Shown here: positions 35,155 to 43,268 of the stretch, one piece after another
Layout: each line of letters opens with the position of its first letter
Numbering within the stretch: position 1 is the first letter of the stretch
Assembly (NCBI RefSeq): GCF_009834125.1
Contig: NZ_CP047146.1
Location: 248,001-312,000 of the forward strand
Source: Streptomyces sp. GS7
GTDB taxonomy: Bacteria > Actinomycetota > Actinomycetes > Streptomycetales > Streptomycetaceae
Reading direction: 5' to 3'
Length of the DNA stretch: 64,000 nucleotides
Program-made: the position numbers and the translations under genes
The notes under the pieces: generated by a model
Seen by the model: only the letters and a program-made list of their open reading frames with translations
What the model was told of the DNA's origin: nothing
Databases searched by the model: none

Positions 35155-36636
35155 GTGGCGACGGAACAGATCAGGCGCTGGGAGTCGGGCGCCCTCGCCC
35201 ACGCGGTCACGGACCCGTTCGGACAGGGCCCGCTGCCCTGGTTGCGCGGCAGCGAGACGTACTTCGACTCCGGCCACATCATTCCCTGGTACGTCGATCC
35301 CGCGGTCGCCCGCGGCGACCTGCTGGTGCCCGCGCCCCGCAAGCACAACGGCCCGCGCACCGCCGACGACGTGCACTGCCAGATCAAGGGCTTCGCCGGC
35401 ACCGGCACGGTGGCCCCCGGCGAGGCCATCGACTTCCGGGTCTCGGTCGACCCGCCGCAGCCCTTCAGCATCGACGTCTACCGCATCGGCCATTACGCCG
35501 GCGCCGGAGCCGCCAAGATCACCACCAGCCCCCGGCTGGCCGGCATCGTCCAGCCGTCCCCCCTGCTGGTCGACCGCACGGTCTCCTGCCACCACTGGTG
35601 GCTGTCCTGGCGCCTCCAGGTGCCCACGTACTGGCAACTGGGCGCCTACGTCGCCGTGTTGACCACCGCCGACGGCCGCTACCGCTCCCACATCCCCTTC
35701 ACCGTCCGCGACGACCAGCCCGCCGACCTCCTGCTGCTGCTCCCCGACATCACCTGGCAGGCGTACAACCTCTACCCCGAGGACGGCCGTACGGGCGCCA
35801 GCCTCTACCACGCCTGGGACGAGAAGGGCGCCCTCCTCGGCGAACGGGACGCCGCCACCACCGTCTCCTTCGACCGCCCCTACGCCGGCGCCGGCCTGCC
35901 CCTCCACGTAGGCCACGCCTACGACTTCATCCGCTGGGCCGAGCGCTACGGCTACGACCTCGCCTATGCCGACGCCCGCGATCTGCACGCCGGCCGCGTC
36001 GACCCCACCCGCTACCGCGGCATCGTCTTCCCCGGCCACGACGAGTACTGGTCGGTACCCATGCGCCGCACGATCGAGGGCGCCCGCGACGGCGGCACCT
36101 CCCTGGTCTTCCTCTCCGCCAACACCATGTACTGGCAGGTCGAGTTGTCCCCGTCGCCGTCCGGCCCCGCCGCCCTGCTCACCTGCCGCAAGCGCCAGGG
36201 CCCCGGCCGCCCCGCCCTCTGGCGCGAACTGGGCAACCCCGAACAGCGCCTGATGGGCATCCAGTACGCGGGCCGGGTCCCCGAGCCCGCCCCCCTGGTC
36301 GTCCGCAACGCCGACCACTGGCTGTGGGAGGCCACCGGCGCCGACGAAGGCGACGAGATCCCCGGCCTGGTCGCCGGAGAGGCCGACCGCTACTTCCCGC
36401 GCACCAGCCTCCCCGAGCACACCCGCCGCATCCTGCTGGCTCACTCCCCGTACCGCGACAGCGAGGGCAACCGCCGCCATCAGGAGACCTCCCTCTACCG
36501 CGCCCCCAGCGGCGCGCTGGTCTTCTCCTCCGGCACCTTCGCCTGGTCGCCCGCCCTCGACCGCCCCGGCCACGTCGACCAGCGCGTCCAGCGCGCCACG
36601 GCCAACCTCCTCGACCGCATCTGCAAGCGCGACTAG
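35155..36636 (+). CDS. DUF6605 / dimethylformamidase beta-subunit-like protein
   Basis: 493 residues, soluble and Trp/Tyr/His-rich. A beta-sandwich-like N-terminal half (IKGFAGTGTVAPGEAIDFRVSVDPPQPFSIDVYRIGHYAGAGA) precedes a C-terminal domain with ITWQAYNLY, HAWDEKG, FPGHDEYWS and the Asn/Met/Trp segment NTMYWQV. These match the C-terminal domain of the N,N-dimethylformamidase large subunit as I recall it, but the small subunit is absent and the true substrate is unknown. No signal peptide is evident. GTG 35155 with GGAGG 9 nt upstream is preferred over ATG 35050. The TAG stop lies in a dispersed repeat. Confidence 0.7.
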   Translation: MATEQIRRWESGALAHAVTDPFGQGPLPWLRGSETYFDSGHIIPWYVDPAVARGDLLVPAPRKHNGPRTADDVHCQIKGFAGTGTVAPGEAIDFRVSVDPPQPFSIDVYRIGHYAGAGAAKITTSPRLAGIVQPSPLLVDRTVSCHHWWLSWRLQVPTYWQLGAYVAVLTTADGRYRSHIPFTVRDDQPADLLLLLPDITWQAYNLYPEDGRTGASLYHAWDEKGALLGERDAATTVSFDRPYAGAGLPLHVGHAYDFIRWAERYGYDLAYADARDLHAGRVDPTRYRGIVFPGHDEYWSVPMRRTIEGARDGGTSLVFLSANTMYWQVELSPSPSGPAALLTCRKRQGPGRPALWRELGNPEQRLMGIQYAGRVPEPAPLVVRNADHWLWEATGADEGDEIPGLVAGEADRYFPRTSLPEHTRRILLAHSPYRDSEGNRRHQETSLYRAPSGALVFSSGTFAWSPALDRPGHVDQRVQRATANLLDRICKRD

Positions 36637-36661
36637 GGCCCGGCCCATCGGACAGGCCCTA
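36634..36661. repeat. dispersed GGGCCTGTCCGA repeat, copy 3
   Basis: TAGGGCC (36634-36640) and GGCCCTA (36655-36661) bracket CGGCCCATCGGACA. The first TAG is the stop codon of the preceding gene. The reverse strand contains TAGGGCCTGTCCGA. Confidence 0.55.
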
Positions 36662-36707
36662 CGGCAGGCCCCGGAAACCGCCCGCAGCGCCTGCGCGCCA
36701 CCGGGAC

Positions 36708-37610
36708 CTACCGCGCCGCGAACTCCCCCAACTCCCGTGCCAGCGCGACCGTCAGCGCCCGGAAGATCCGCACCTCCTGACGCGGGTCCCCGGCCCGCGT
36801 CACCAGCACGCTGTGCGCCCGCGGCGCGTCCAGCACCGGTACGAACACCGTGCCCGGCCAGGGGTAGTAGCGGGCGAAGGACTTCAGCCCGGACCCCGCG
36901 CCGCGCCCGGCCGCCACACTCGTCAGTACGTCGTGCGGCGTCAGCGCGCAGTCCGGCGCCCGCCGCTCGCCGTCCCGGAAGTACAGGTAGTCGACGAACG
37001 GCCGCGGGGTGCGCGCCGGCACCCGCAGAAACGGCAGATCGATGACGTCCGCGACCCGCAGCCCCTCGTGCGCCGCGTCCGCGAGCGGCGACCGCGCCGA
37101 GACCGCCACGATTCGCTGCTCGGTCGTCAGGACGTCCACCTCGATGCCCTCGGCCTCCACCGCGGGCCGTACGAACGCCACGTCCACCCGGTCCTCGCGC
37201 AGCGCGCTGCAGTGCTCGGTGAAGGTCAACTCCACCAGATGTACCGGCACTTCGGGAGACGCCCGGCGGAATGCGCTCACCGCGGCCGGGGTCAGCTCCG
37301 CCGAACCGTGGCCCATCACCCCGACCCGCAGCCCGCGCGACGAACGCCCCCGGGCGGCCTCGGCCACGTCCTCCATCGCGGCGTTCGCGGCGGCCAGCAG
37401 CGTCCGGGCGTGCGACGCCAGCCGCCGCCCGGCGGCCGTCGGCACCACCGGCCCCCGGCCGCGGTCCAGCAGCCGCGCCCCGAACTCCCGCTCCAGCTGC
37501 TGCACATGCTGGGTGACCGCGGCCGGCGACAGGAACAGCCGGGTCGCGGCCCGCCCGAAGTGCTCCTCCTCGACCACCGCCAGGAAGGAAGACAGCCGTC
37601 GCAGATCCAT
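36708..37610 (-). CDS. LysR family transcriptional regulator
   Basis: 300 residues from MDLRRLSSFLAVVEEEHFGRAATRLFLSPAAVTQHVQQLEREFGARLLDR, a standard LysR helix-turn-helix, followed by a periplasmic-binding-like co-inducer domain (LRVGVMGHGSAELTP...). The usual target is a divergent neighbour; that place is now taken by the TnpB element, so the original target may have been displaced or lie beyond it. A TTG at 37667 would give a longer form but with untypical sequence. No clear ribosome-binding site is seen for the ATG. Confidence 0.88.
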   Translation of the reverse strand: MDLRRLSSFLAVVEEEHFGRAATRLFLSPAAVTQHVQQLEREFGARLLDRGRGPVVPTAAGRRLASHARTLLAAANAAMEDVAEAARGRSSRGLRVGVMGHGSAELTPAAVSAFRRASPEVPVHLVELTFTEHCSALREDRVDVAFVRPAVEAEGIEVDVLTTEQRIVAVSARSPLADAAHEGLRVADVIDLPFLRVPARTPRPFVDYLYFRDGERRAPDCALTPHDVLTSVAAGRGAGSGLKSFARYYPWPGTVFVPVLDAPRAHSVLVTRAGDPRQEVRIFRALTVALARELGEFAAR

Positions 37611-37759
37611 CGGATTTCTAGCGAGGGGATCCTCGTCTTCAGGCGAGGGGGGAATCGCTTCTTTCAACTGCTCTGACCTCGACTTTCTTCATGGATCTGC
37701 GCTGTTGTCAGTGGGGTTACGTAGGGTTGGTGGGGTTGTGTGAAGGGGGGTGAACGAGC

Positions 37760-38965
37760 GTGCGCCGTGCCTACAAGTTCGTGCTGCGCCCGACGGTGCG
37801 GCAGGAAGCCGCGCTGCGGGTGATGCTGCGGGATCACTGCATGCTCTACAACGCCGCGCTTCAGGAACGCCGTGATGCCTACCGGCACGCTTCGCGTACG
37901 ACGGTGCGGTACGGGGAGCAGTCCGCGCAGCTGAAGGAGATCCGCGGCTTCGACCCGGACCAGGCCCGCTGGTCGTTCTCCTCGCAGCAGGCCACACTGC
38001 GGCGGTTGAACATGGCGTTCGCCGCGTTCTTCCGCCGGGTCAAGGACGGGCAGACTCCTGGGTATCCGCGCTTCAAGGGCAGGGGGCACTTTGACACCGT
38101 CGAGTTCCCCAAGGACGGTGACGGCTGCCGCTGGGACTCCACCCCGCATCACCGGCAGACCCGTGTGCGTCTGCAAGGTGTCGGGCACATCCGGGTCCAC
38201 CAGCACCGTGCCGTGCGCGGTCGGGTCAAGACGATCTCGGTCAAGCGCGAGGGCCGCCGCTGGTACGTGATCCTCGCCTGCGACGAGGTACCCGCCGAGA
38301 CACTGCCCGCCACCGGCAGCATCGTGGGTATCGACATGGGCACCACGCACTTCTTCACCGACTCCGACGGCGTGCACGTGGCCAACCCGCGCTTTGTGGA
38401 GTCGATGGCCGAAGAACTGGCTGCTGCTCAGCGGCACCTTGCGACGTTCCCTAAGCGCACGCGGTGCCGCACGAAGAAGCACTGTGCCGCAGCACGCAAG
38501 GTCGCCAAGATCCACGCGAAGATCCGGCGTCAGCGGGTCGACCACCACCACAAGACCGCTCTCGCCCTGGTCCGCGAGCACGATGTGATCGGGCACGAGA
38601 AGCTGAACACAGCGGGCATGACCAAGACACCCGCACCCAGGCCCGACCCCGGGCAACCCGGCGCGTACCTCCCGAACGGGGCCGGGGCCAAGGCCGGACT
38701 CAACCGCAGCATCCTCGATGTGGGTTGGGGGCTCTTCCTGGGAATCCTGGCGCAGAAGGCTGAGAGTGCCGCTCGCCGCGTGATCCCGGTCAACGCCCGC
38801 AACACCTCCCGCACGTGCCCTGAATGCGGGCATGTCGCCAGGGAGAACCGTGTCACTCAAGCGAAGTTCGAGTGCGTCAAGTGCGGCCTCGTCGCCAACG
38901 CCGACCATGTCGGCGCACTCAACGTGCTCAACAGGGCCGGGCTGGTCCTCTGCGCGGCGGCCTAG
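37760..38965 (+). CDS. tnpB: TnpB, RNA-guided RuvC-like nuclease of an IS605-type element
   Basis: 401 residues. N-terminal wedge/REC-like half (AYKFVLRPTVRQEAALR, LYNAALQERRDAY, FPRFKG-type GYPRFKG). RuvC catalytic residues are all present: Asp192 in VGIDMGTTHF, Glu280 in VIGHEKLN, Asp382 in NADHVGALNVL. The zinc ribbon has Cys353, Cys356, Cys372 and Cys375. TnpB cuts DNA next to an element-specific motif, guided by RNA from the right end. Since no tnpA is present, this copy cannot transpose alone. GTG start behind GAAGGGGGG. It is intact, so it is either recent or maintained. Confidence 0.9.
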   Translation: MRRAYKFVLRPTVRQEAALRVMLRDHCMLYNAALQERRDAYRHASRTTVRYGEQSAQLKEIRGFDPDQARWSFSSQQATLRRLNMAFAAFFRRVKDGQTPGYPRFKGRGHFDTVEFPKDGDGCRWDSTPHHRQTRVRLQGVGHIRVHQHRAVRGRVKTISVKREGRRWYVILACDEVPAETLPATGSIVGIDMGTTHFFTDSDGVHVANPRFVESMAEELAAAQRHLATFPKRTRCRTKKHCAAARKVAKIHAKIRRQRVDHHHKTALALVREHDVIGHEKLNTAGMTKTPAPRPDPGQPGAYLPNGAGAKAGLNRSILDVGWGLFLGILAQKAESAARRVIPVNARNTSRTCPECGHVARENRVTQAKFECVKCGLVANADHVGALNVLNRAGLVLCAAA

Positions 38966-39010
38966 CCACCCACGCAGGAAACCCGCGCGTTTACGCGTGG
39001 GTGGAGTCAC
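38850..39010 (+). ncRNA. probable omega-RNA (reRNA) region of the TnpB element
   Basis: It overlaps the tnpB 3' end. Two exclusive folds are visible: CCACCCACGC (38966-38975) with GCGTGGGTGG (38995-39004), or CCCGCGCG (38982-38989) with CGCGTGGG (38994-39001) around TTTA. The guide would begin right after 39010, starting ACGCGCCACGATAAGC. The 5' boundary is estimated. Confidence 0.5.
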
Positions 39011-39111
39011 ACGCGCCACGATAAGCCGGGGCCCAAGCCTCCACCCCGGGCCGTTCACCATTCCTGAACGGAGGCGGCGCGCCCGCCCGCCCCCGCCGTA
39101 CAACGTCCCCC

Positions 39112-40347
39112 ATGCCCCTGTCACACACCCCGACGGCCCAGGTCGGCACCGCCGCCACCGCGGCCTTCGCCCCGCGCCACTGGCTGCGCGCCGGCTGGCT
39201 GATGACCGCCTCCGGGTGGAGCGCCAACCAGTACTCCTCCCTCCTCGGCGCCTACCGCGCCCACCTCGGTCTGACCGCCGCCGCCACCACCGCCCTGTTC
39301 GCCGTCTACGTCGTCGGCCTGATCCCCGGCCTCCTCGCCGGCGGCCCGCTCGCGGACCGCCACGGCCGCCGCCGGGTCACCTACACCGCCCTGGGCATCT
39401 CCGCCCTGGCGACCTGCCTGCTGATGGCCGGCCCGGCCGCCCCGGTGCTGCTGTGGCCCGGCCGCTTCCTCACCGGCGTCGGCGCCGGCACCCTGCTCAC
39501 CGCCGGCAGCGTCTGGATCAAGGAACTCTCCACCCCGCCGTACGGCACCGCGCCCACCCCCGGCGCCGCCGCCCGCCGTTCCGGCCTCTTCCTCTCCGCG
39601 GGCTTCGCCACCGGGGGCCTGGCCGCCTCCCTGATAGCCCAGTGGGCCCCGTACCCGATGACCCTGGCCTACGTCCCGCACCTGGTCCTGGTCGCGGTCG
39701 CCGCCCTGGGCGCCGCCCGCGCCCCCGAGACCGTCCCGGCCCGGACGCCGGGTGCCGCGGCCCCGGAGCCCGCCGTCCCCGCGTACCGCACCCCGTTCCG
39801 CCGCCTCGTCGTCCCGGTGGCGCCCTGGGTGTTCGCCGCCCCCGCGATCGCCTTCGCCGTCCTCCCCGGCCTCGTCGACACCGGCCTCCACGGCTGGCAG
39901 ACCGTGTACGCCGGGATCATCACCGCCGTCACCCCCGGCGCCGGCCTCCTCGTCGCCCCGCTCGCCCGCCGGCTGACCGCCCGGCACCGCGTCGCCACCG
40001 GCGCCGCCGGCCTGCTCGTCACCGCCGCCGGCCTGCTGACCGGTGCCCTCGCGGTGGCGCGCGCGGAGCCCGCCGTGGCGCTGCTCGCCGCCGCGCTGCT
40101 CGGCGCCGGCTACGGCCTGTGCGTCGCCTACGGCCTGACGGAGGTCGCCGCCCTCGCGCCCCCGCACCACCTGGCCCGCCTCACCGCACGCTTCTGGACC
40201 ACCTGCTACCTGGGCTTCTGCGCCCCCTACGTGGTCACCCTGCTCACCGCCACGTTCACCCCGCCCGCGATCCTCCTGGGCGCCGCCGTCCTCGCCCTGC
40301 TCACCCTCGCCACGGTCGTCCGTTCCGGAGCCCGTACCTCCGCTTGA
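39112..40347 (+). CDS. MFS transporter (12-helix)
   Basis: 411 residues with about 12 membrane helices. It starts MPLSHTPTAQVGTAATAAFAPRHWLRAGWLMT. Motif A-like GPLADRHGRRRVTY is after helix 2 (about 78-91) and GRFLTGVGAGTLL after helix 4. The first helix carries GWSANQYSSLLGAY, which I have seen in uncharacterised streptomycete MFS proteins. Substrate unknown. It is followed by purC with a gap of 87 bp; no shared regulation is evident. Confidence 0.82.
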   Translation: MPLSHTPTAQVGTAATAAFAPRHWLRAGWLMTASGWSANQYSSLLGAYRAHLGLTAAATTALFAVYVVGLIPGLLAGGPLADRHGRRRVTYTALGISALATCLLMAGPAAPVLLWPGRFLTGVGAGTLLTAGSVWIKELSTPPYGTAPTPGAAARRSGLFLSAGFATGGLAASLIAQWAPYPMTLAYVPHLVLVAVAALGAARAPETVPARTPGAAAPEPAVPAYRTPFRRLVVPVAPWVFAAPAIAFAVLPGLVDTGLHGWQTVYAGIITAVTPGAGLLVAPLARRLTARHRVATGAAGLLVTAAGLLTGALAVARAEPAVALLAAALLGAGYGLCVAYGLTEVAALAPPHHLARLTARFWTTCYLGFCAPYVVTLLTATFTPPAILLGAAVLALLTLATVVRSGARTSA

Positions 40348-40434
40348 CCACCGGCCGCGGCCCCCGAAGCACGGACCGCCCGCCCCATACGGGAGAATCA
40401 CCTCGACTCCTGGATCAACCTACGCGGAGGCAGC

Positions 40435-41334
40435 GTGTCCGGTTTCGTAGAAAAGCCCGAGCCCGTGCAGGTCCCGGGGCTCACCCACCTGCACACCGGC
40501 AAGGTGCGCGACCTCTACCAGAACGCCGACGGCGACCTGGTCATGGTCGCCAGCGACCGCACCTCCGCCTTCGACTGGGTGCTGCCCACCGAGATCCCCG
40601 ACAAGGGCCGGGTCCTCACCCGGCTCTCCCTCTGGTGGTTCGACCAGCTCGCCGACCTGGCCCCGCACCACGTCATCTCCACCGACGTCCCGCCCGGCGC
40701 CCCCGCCGACTGGGCCGGCCGCACCCTGGTCTGCTCGTCCCTGGAGATGGTCCCGGTCGAGTGCGTCGCCCGCGGCTACCTCGCCGGCTCCGGCCTCGTC
40801 GAGTACGAGAAGTCCCGCACGGTCTGCGGCCTGGCCCTCCCCGAGGGTCTGGTCAACGGCTCCGAACTCCCCGCGCCGATCTTCACCCCGGCCACCAAGG
40901 CCGCCGTCGGCGACCACGACGAGAACGTCTCCTACGAGGAGACCGCCCGCCAGGTCGGCGCCGAGACCGCCGCGCAGCTCCGCCAGCTGACCCTCGCCAT
41001 CTACGGCAGGGCCCGGGACATCGCCCGCGAGCGCGGCCTGATCCTCGCCGACACCAAGTTCGAGTTCGGCTTCCGCGAGGGCCGCCTCACCCTGGCCGAC
41101 GAGGTCCTCACCCCCGACTCCTCGCGCTTCTGGCCCGCCGACCAGTGGCAGCCGGGCCGCGCCCAGCCGTCCTTCGACAAGCAGTTCGTCCGCGACTGGC
41201 TCACCTCCCCCGCCGCGGCCTGGGACCGCACCGGCGAGCAGCCCCCGCCGGCCCTCCCGCAGGACATCGTCGACCGCACCCGCGCCAAGTACATCGAGGC
41301 GTACGAGCGCCTCACAGGCCACACCTGGTCCTGA
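40435..41334 (+). CDS. purC: SAICAR synthase
   Basis: 299 residues. It couples CAIR and aspartate with ATP in purine synthesis. HTGKVRDLYQ (20-29), VASDRTSAFDWVLPTEIPDKG (about 38-58), PVECVARGYLAGSG and LADTKFEFG are diagnostic. It is the longer actinobacterial form with the EQPPPALPQDIVDRTRAKYIEAYERLTG tail. GTG start with GGAGGC 6 nt upstream. It ends in a strong bidirectional terminator shared with the glycine tRNA gene. Confidence 0.96.
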   Translation: MSGFVEKPEPVQVPGLTHLHTGKVRDLYQNADGDLVMVASDRTSAFDWVLPTEIPDKGRVLTRLSLWWFDQLADLAPHHVISTDVPPGAPADWAGRTLVCSSLEMVPVECVARGYLAGSGLVEYEKSRTVCGLALPEGLVNGSELPAPIFTPATKAAVGDHDENVSYEETARQVGAETAAQLRQLTLAIYGRARDIARERGLILADTKFEFGFREGRLTLADEVLTPDSSRFWPADQWQPGRAQPSFDKQFVRDWLTSPAAAWDRTGEQPPPALPQDIVDRTRAKYIEAYERLTGHTWS

Positions 41335-41360
41335 CGGCCGGCGCGGCCCGACCAGCACCA

Positions 41361-41395
41361 AAAAGACCCCGGTCGGCAACCGACCGGGGTCTTTT
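41361..41395. terminator. bidirectional terminator, purC / tRNA-Gly
   Basis: AAAAGACCCCGGTCGG / CCGACCGGGGTCTTTT, 16-bp stem with a CAA loop, T-rich on both strands. Confidence 0.9.
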
Positions 41396-41400
41396 CTCGG

Positions 41401-41473
41401 AGCGGACGACGAGGCTCGAACTCGCGACCTCAACCTTGGCAAGGTTGCGCTCTACCAACTGAGCTACGTCCGC
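41401..41473 (-). tRNA. tRNA-Gly (anticodon GCC), copy 1
   Basis: Complete 73-nt cloverleaf, CCA not encoded. Acceptor GCGGACG/CGTCCGC; D-loop AGTTGGTA with GG; anticodon loop TTGCCAA in stem CAACC/GGTTG; T-loop TTCGAGC. Identical to the copy at 42610-42682. Confidence 0.95.
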
Positions 41474-42570
41474 ATGCCCACGCTTCCGCGCGGTGCGAGC
41501 CCCACTATAGCCAACCTCGCCGCCGTGTGAGGCGCCCCGCCGCACGACGGCGCCCCGCGCCCGCCTCCGCGGTGCCGCCCGACGGCCCGTTCCGCCCCAC
41601 CCCCGGCGACCGCGCGGCCCGCTTCCCGGCACAGGCGCCCGGCTCCCGCACCACTGCTCCCGAACCATCCGCGGTGCCCCCTCGCCACCGACCCCGTCCC
41701 CCGCCAACTCCGGCCCCGCGCAACGGTCTCCGCGACGCCCCTCCCGCGCACGACCTCCGCCGGCGCCACGCCAGCCCCACCGTCGCCACGGCCCCCCGGC
41801 ATGCCCGCCCCGTCCTCCACCCCACACCGCCGACCACCCCCGACGCGCCACGATCCCCGCCCCGCACCCGGCGCCGCACCCCTCCACGATGTGTCCACCG
41901 CCACACCCACCGCCACACCCACCACCCGCACGCGGGCACCCCCCTTCCGCCCCGGCGCATCGCCCGCACGTCGCGTCCGAGAAGCATCAACCCGGCCCGC
42001 TCCAGGGCGAGTAGCAGCACCGCCGGCCTCGTCCCGCCCGGGGAAATACCCGCGCCCCGCAACGCCGTTCCTCACGTACGCACACACCCGCCCCGCGCGC
42101 CCCTCCCCGTCTCCTTCTCCGGGGCCGTTGCCGTATGTGGAAAAGTCCCCGGGCCAACTCCCCGGCCCCATGGCGGGCTTCGGCGTCCGGCCCGCCCGTG
42201 GGTCCACCCGGGAAAGGAACGGCACGGTCGCCCCCCGGCAGTCGATGACACATGGCAGTCACCGGCGCCCCGCACCCGGCGGAACGCACCGAGCGCATAC
42301 GCCCCGCCGCCGGCTGTGACGCAGATCGCAGCACCCCGCTCGCGTACGGCTATTCATCCCGTACCGGGGCAATCCGAACACGGTGCGACGGCGGGAGGCC
42401 GGGTGAGGTCCCACCCGCGAGCCCGTGTCCGCAAAGCCGGGCCCGCAAAGCCCGCCTCGCGAAGAAAGCATCGGCAGAATCCCGGAAGCCGGGAAGTCCG
42501 CAAGCCCGCATGCCGGGAACCCGCGAGAGTCGCACGCCGGAAATCCGCCGGGCCCGCGACGGAAAATCAA
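41474..42570. other. 1.1-kb stretch without a recognisable gene between two identical tRNA-Gly genes
   Basis: Very C-rich on the plus strand, with short CCACACCCACCG repeats near 41898-41925. Long frames here are open on both strands only because of base composition, and none shows a recognisable protein or ribosome-binding site. No integrase or other mobile gene is seen. Confidence 0.5.
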
Positions 42571-42601
42571 GAAGGCCCCGGTCTCCAGGACCGGGGCCTT
42601 C
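42571..42601 (-). terminator. terminator of tRNA-Gly copy 2
   Basis: GAAGGCCCCGGTC / GACCGGGGCCTTC, 13-bp stem with a TCCAG loop, 9 bp after the tRNA 3' end on the minus strand and followed there by TTGATTTT. Confidence 0.85.
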
Positions 42602-42609
42602 TTTTCCTG

Positions 42610-42682
42610 AGCGGACGACGAGGCTCGAACTCGCGACCTCAACCTTGGCAAGGTTGCGCTCTACCAACTGAGCTACGTCCGC
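42610..42682 (-). tRNA. tRNA-Gly (anticodon GCC), copy 2
   Basis: Identical in all 73 nt to the copy at 41401-41473. It lies 74 bp downstream of the tRNA-Gly(TCC) gene on the same strand, so the two may be cotranscribed. Confidence 0.95.
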
Positions 42683-42756
42683 AGGCATCCACTCGGCTTT
42701 CACCAAGTGGCGCGACAGCTACTCTACCTGATCCTTTGGACCGGTTGAACTGTCAG

Positions 42757-42828
42757 AGCGGGTGACAGGGATTGCACACTGCGCCTCCCCCTTGGAAAGG
42801 GGGCGCTCTACTACTGAGCTACACCCGC
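42757..42828 (-). tRNA. unusual tRNA-Gly (anticodon TCC)
   Basis: 72 nt. Acceptor GCGGGTG/CACCCGC and anticodon stem CCCCC/GGGGG with loop TTTCCAA are perfect. The D-loop is AGTAGTA, lacking the GG found in nearly all tRNAs. The T-loop region is TGCAATC instead of TTC-R-A, and the T-stem (CAGTG / CCTGT) is mostly unpaired in the normal register. It therefore lacks the usual elbow contacts. This resembles glycine tRNAs used for peptidoglycan cross-bridges rather than translation in staphylococci. It could also be a translational isoacceptor with relaxed structure, or a decaying gene; the perfect acceptor and anticodon stems argue against decay. Confidence 0.8.
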
Positions 42829-42947
42829 GTGACTCCTCGGGGCCCGGCCTTTCGGCCTCGCCCCTCGGCGTGCTCCAGACTCTAGCTGATCAGTGGGGGT
42901 GCTGTGCAAGTCGGCGGTGTGCTGGCCCGCGGGTGCCGGTAAGTCGG

Positions 42948-43268
42948 TTAGTGGTTGGCCTCGTTGAAGGCCTCGTAGACCTTCTTGGGGATCCGGCCGC
43001 GCGGCGGGACGTCCATCTGGTGGGAGCGCGCCCAGGCGCGGACCGCCGCGGGATCGGGGGTCACCGCGGTCCGGTGGAAGGTCTTGCCGGACTTGGCACG
43101 CTTGCGGCCGGCCTCCACGAACGGGGCGAGGGCGCCGCGCAGTTTCTTCGCATTGGCGGGATTGAGGTCGATCTCGTACGACTTCCCGTCCAAACCGAAG
43201 ATGACCGTCTCTGCGGCTTCTCCTCCGTCGATGTCATCGGAGAGCGTCACTACTACGCGCTGCGCCAC
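42948..43268 (-). CDS. lsrL: Lsr2-family nucleoid-associated protein (LsrL)
   Basis: 106 residues. The N-terminal dimerisation part starts VAQRVVVTLSDDIDGGEAAETVIFGLDGKSYEIDLN. The DNA-binding part holds VRAWARSHQMDVPPRGRIPKKVYEAFNEAN, with the AT-hook-like RGR at 90-92. Lsr2 proteins bind AT-rich DNA and silence transcription. Position next to purS is that of the second streptomycete paralogue (LsrL) rather than the main Lsr2. GTG start with AAAGGA 8 nt upstream. Its promoter region is itself AT-rich, so autoregulation is possible. Confidence 0.88.
   Translation of the reverse strand: MAQRVVVTLSDDIDGGEAAETVIFGLDGKSYEIDLNPANAKKLRGALAPFVEAGRKRAKSGKTFHRTAVTPDPAAVRAWARSHQMDVPPRGRIPKKVYEAFNEANH

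Larger units (their letters stand above)
37690..39010 (+). mobile_element. IS200/IS605-group element carrying only tnpB (IS1341-type)
   Basis: A single tnpB gene with a structured right end finishing near GGAGTCAC (39003-39010). No tnpA Y1 transposase is present. The left end is uncertain: it must lie between the LysR start (37610) and the tnpB start (37760). The element sits between a LysR gene and an MFS gene. Confidence 0.65.

Noticed and set aside
41401..42682. Present-day integrated element using tRNA-Gly as attachment site
   Set aside because: No integrase, excisionase or plasmid genes lie between the copies, and both tRNAs are complete with their own terminators.
41527..42765. Long plus-strand frame through the region between the tRNA-Gly genes
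   Set aside because: It runs through a complete tRNA gene and a terminator and encodes Pro/Arg/Ser-rich nonsense without a ribosome-binding site.
42757..42828. Reading the odd tRNA-Gly as a tRNA pseudogene
   Set aside because: Acceptor and anticodon stems are perfect, the anticodon is sensible, and the changes are concentrated in the two contacting loops rather than scattered.
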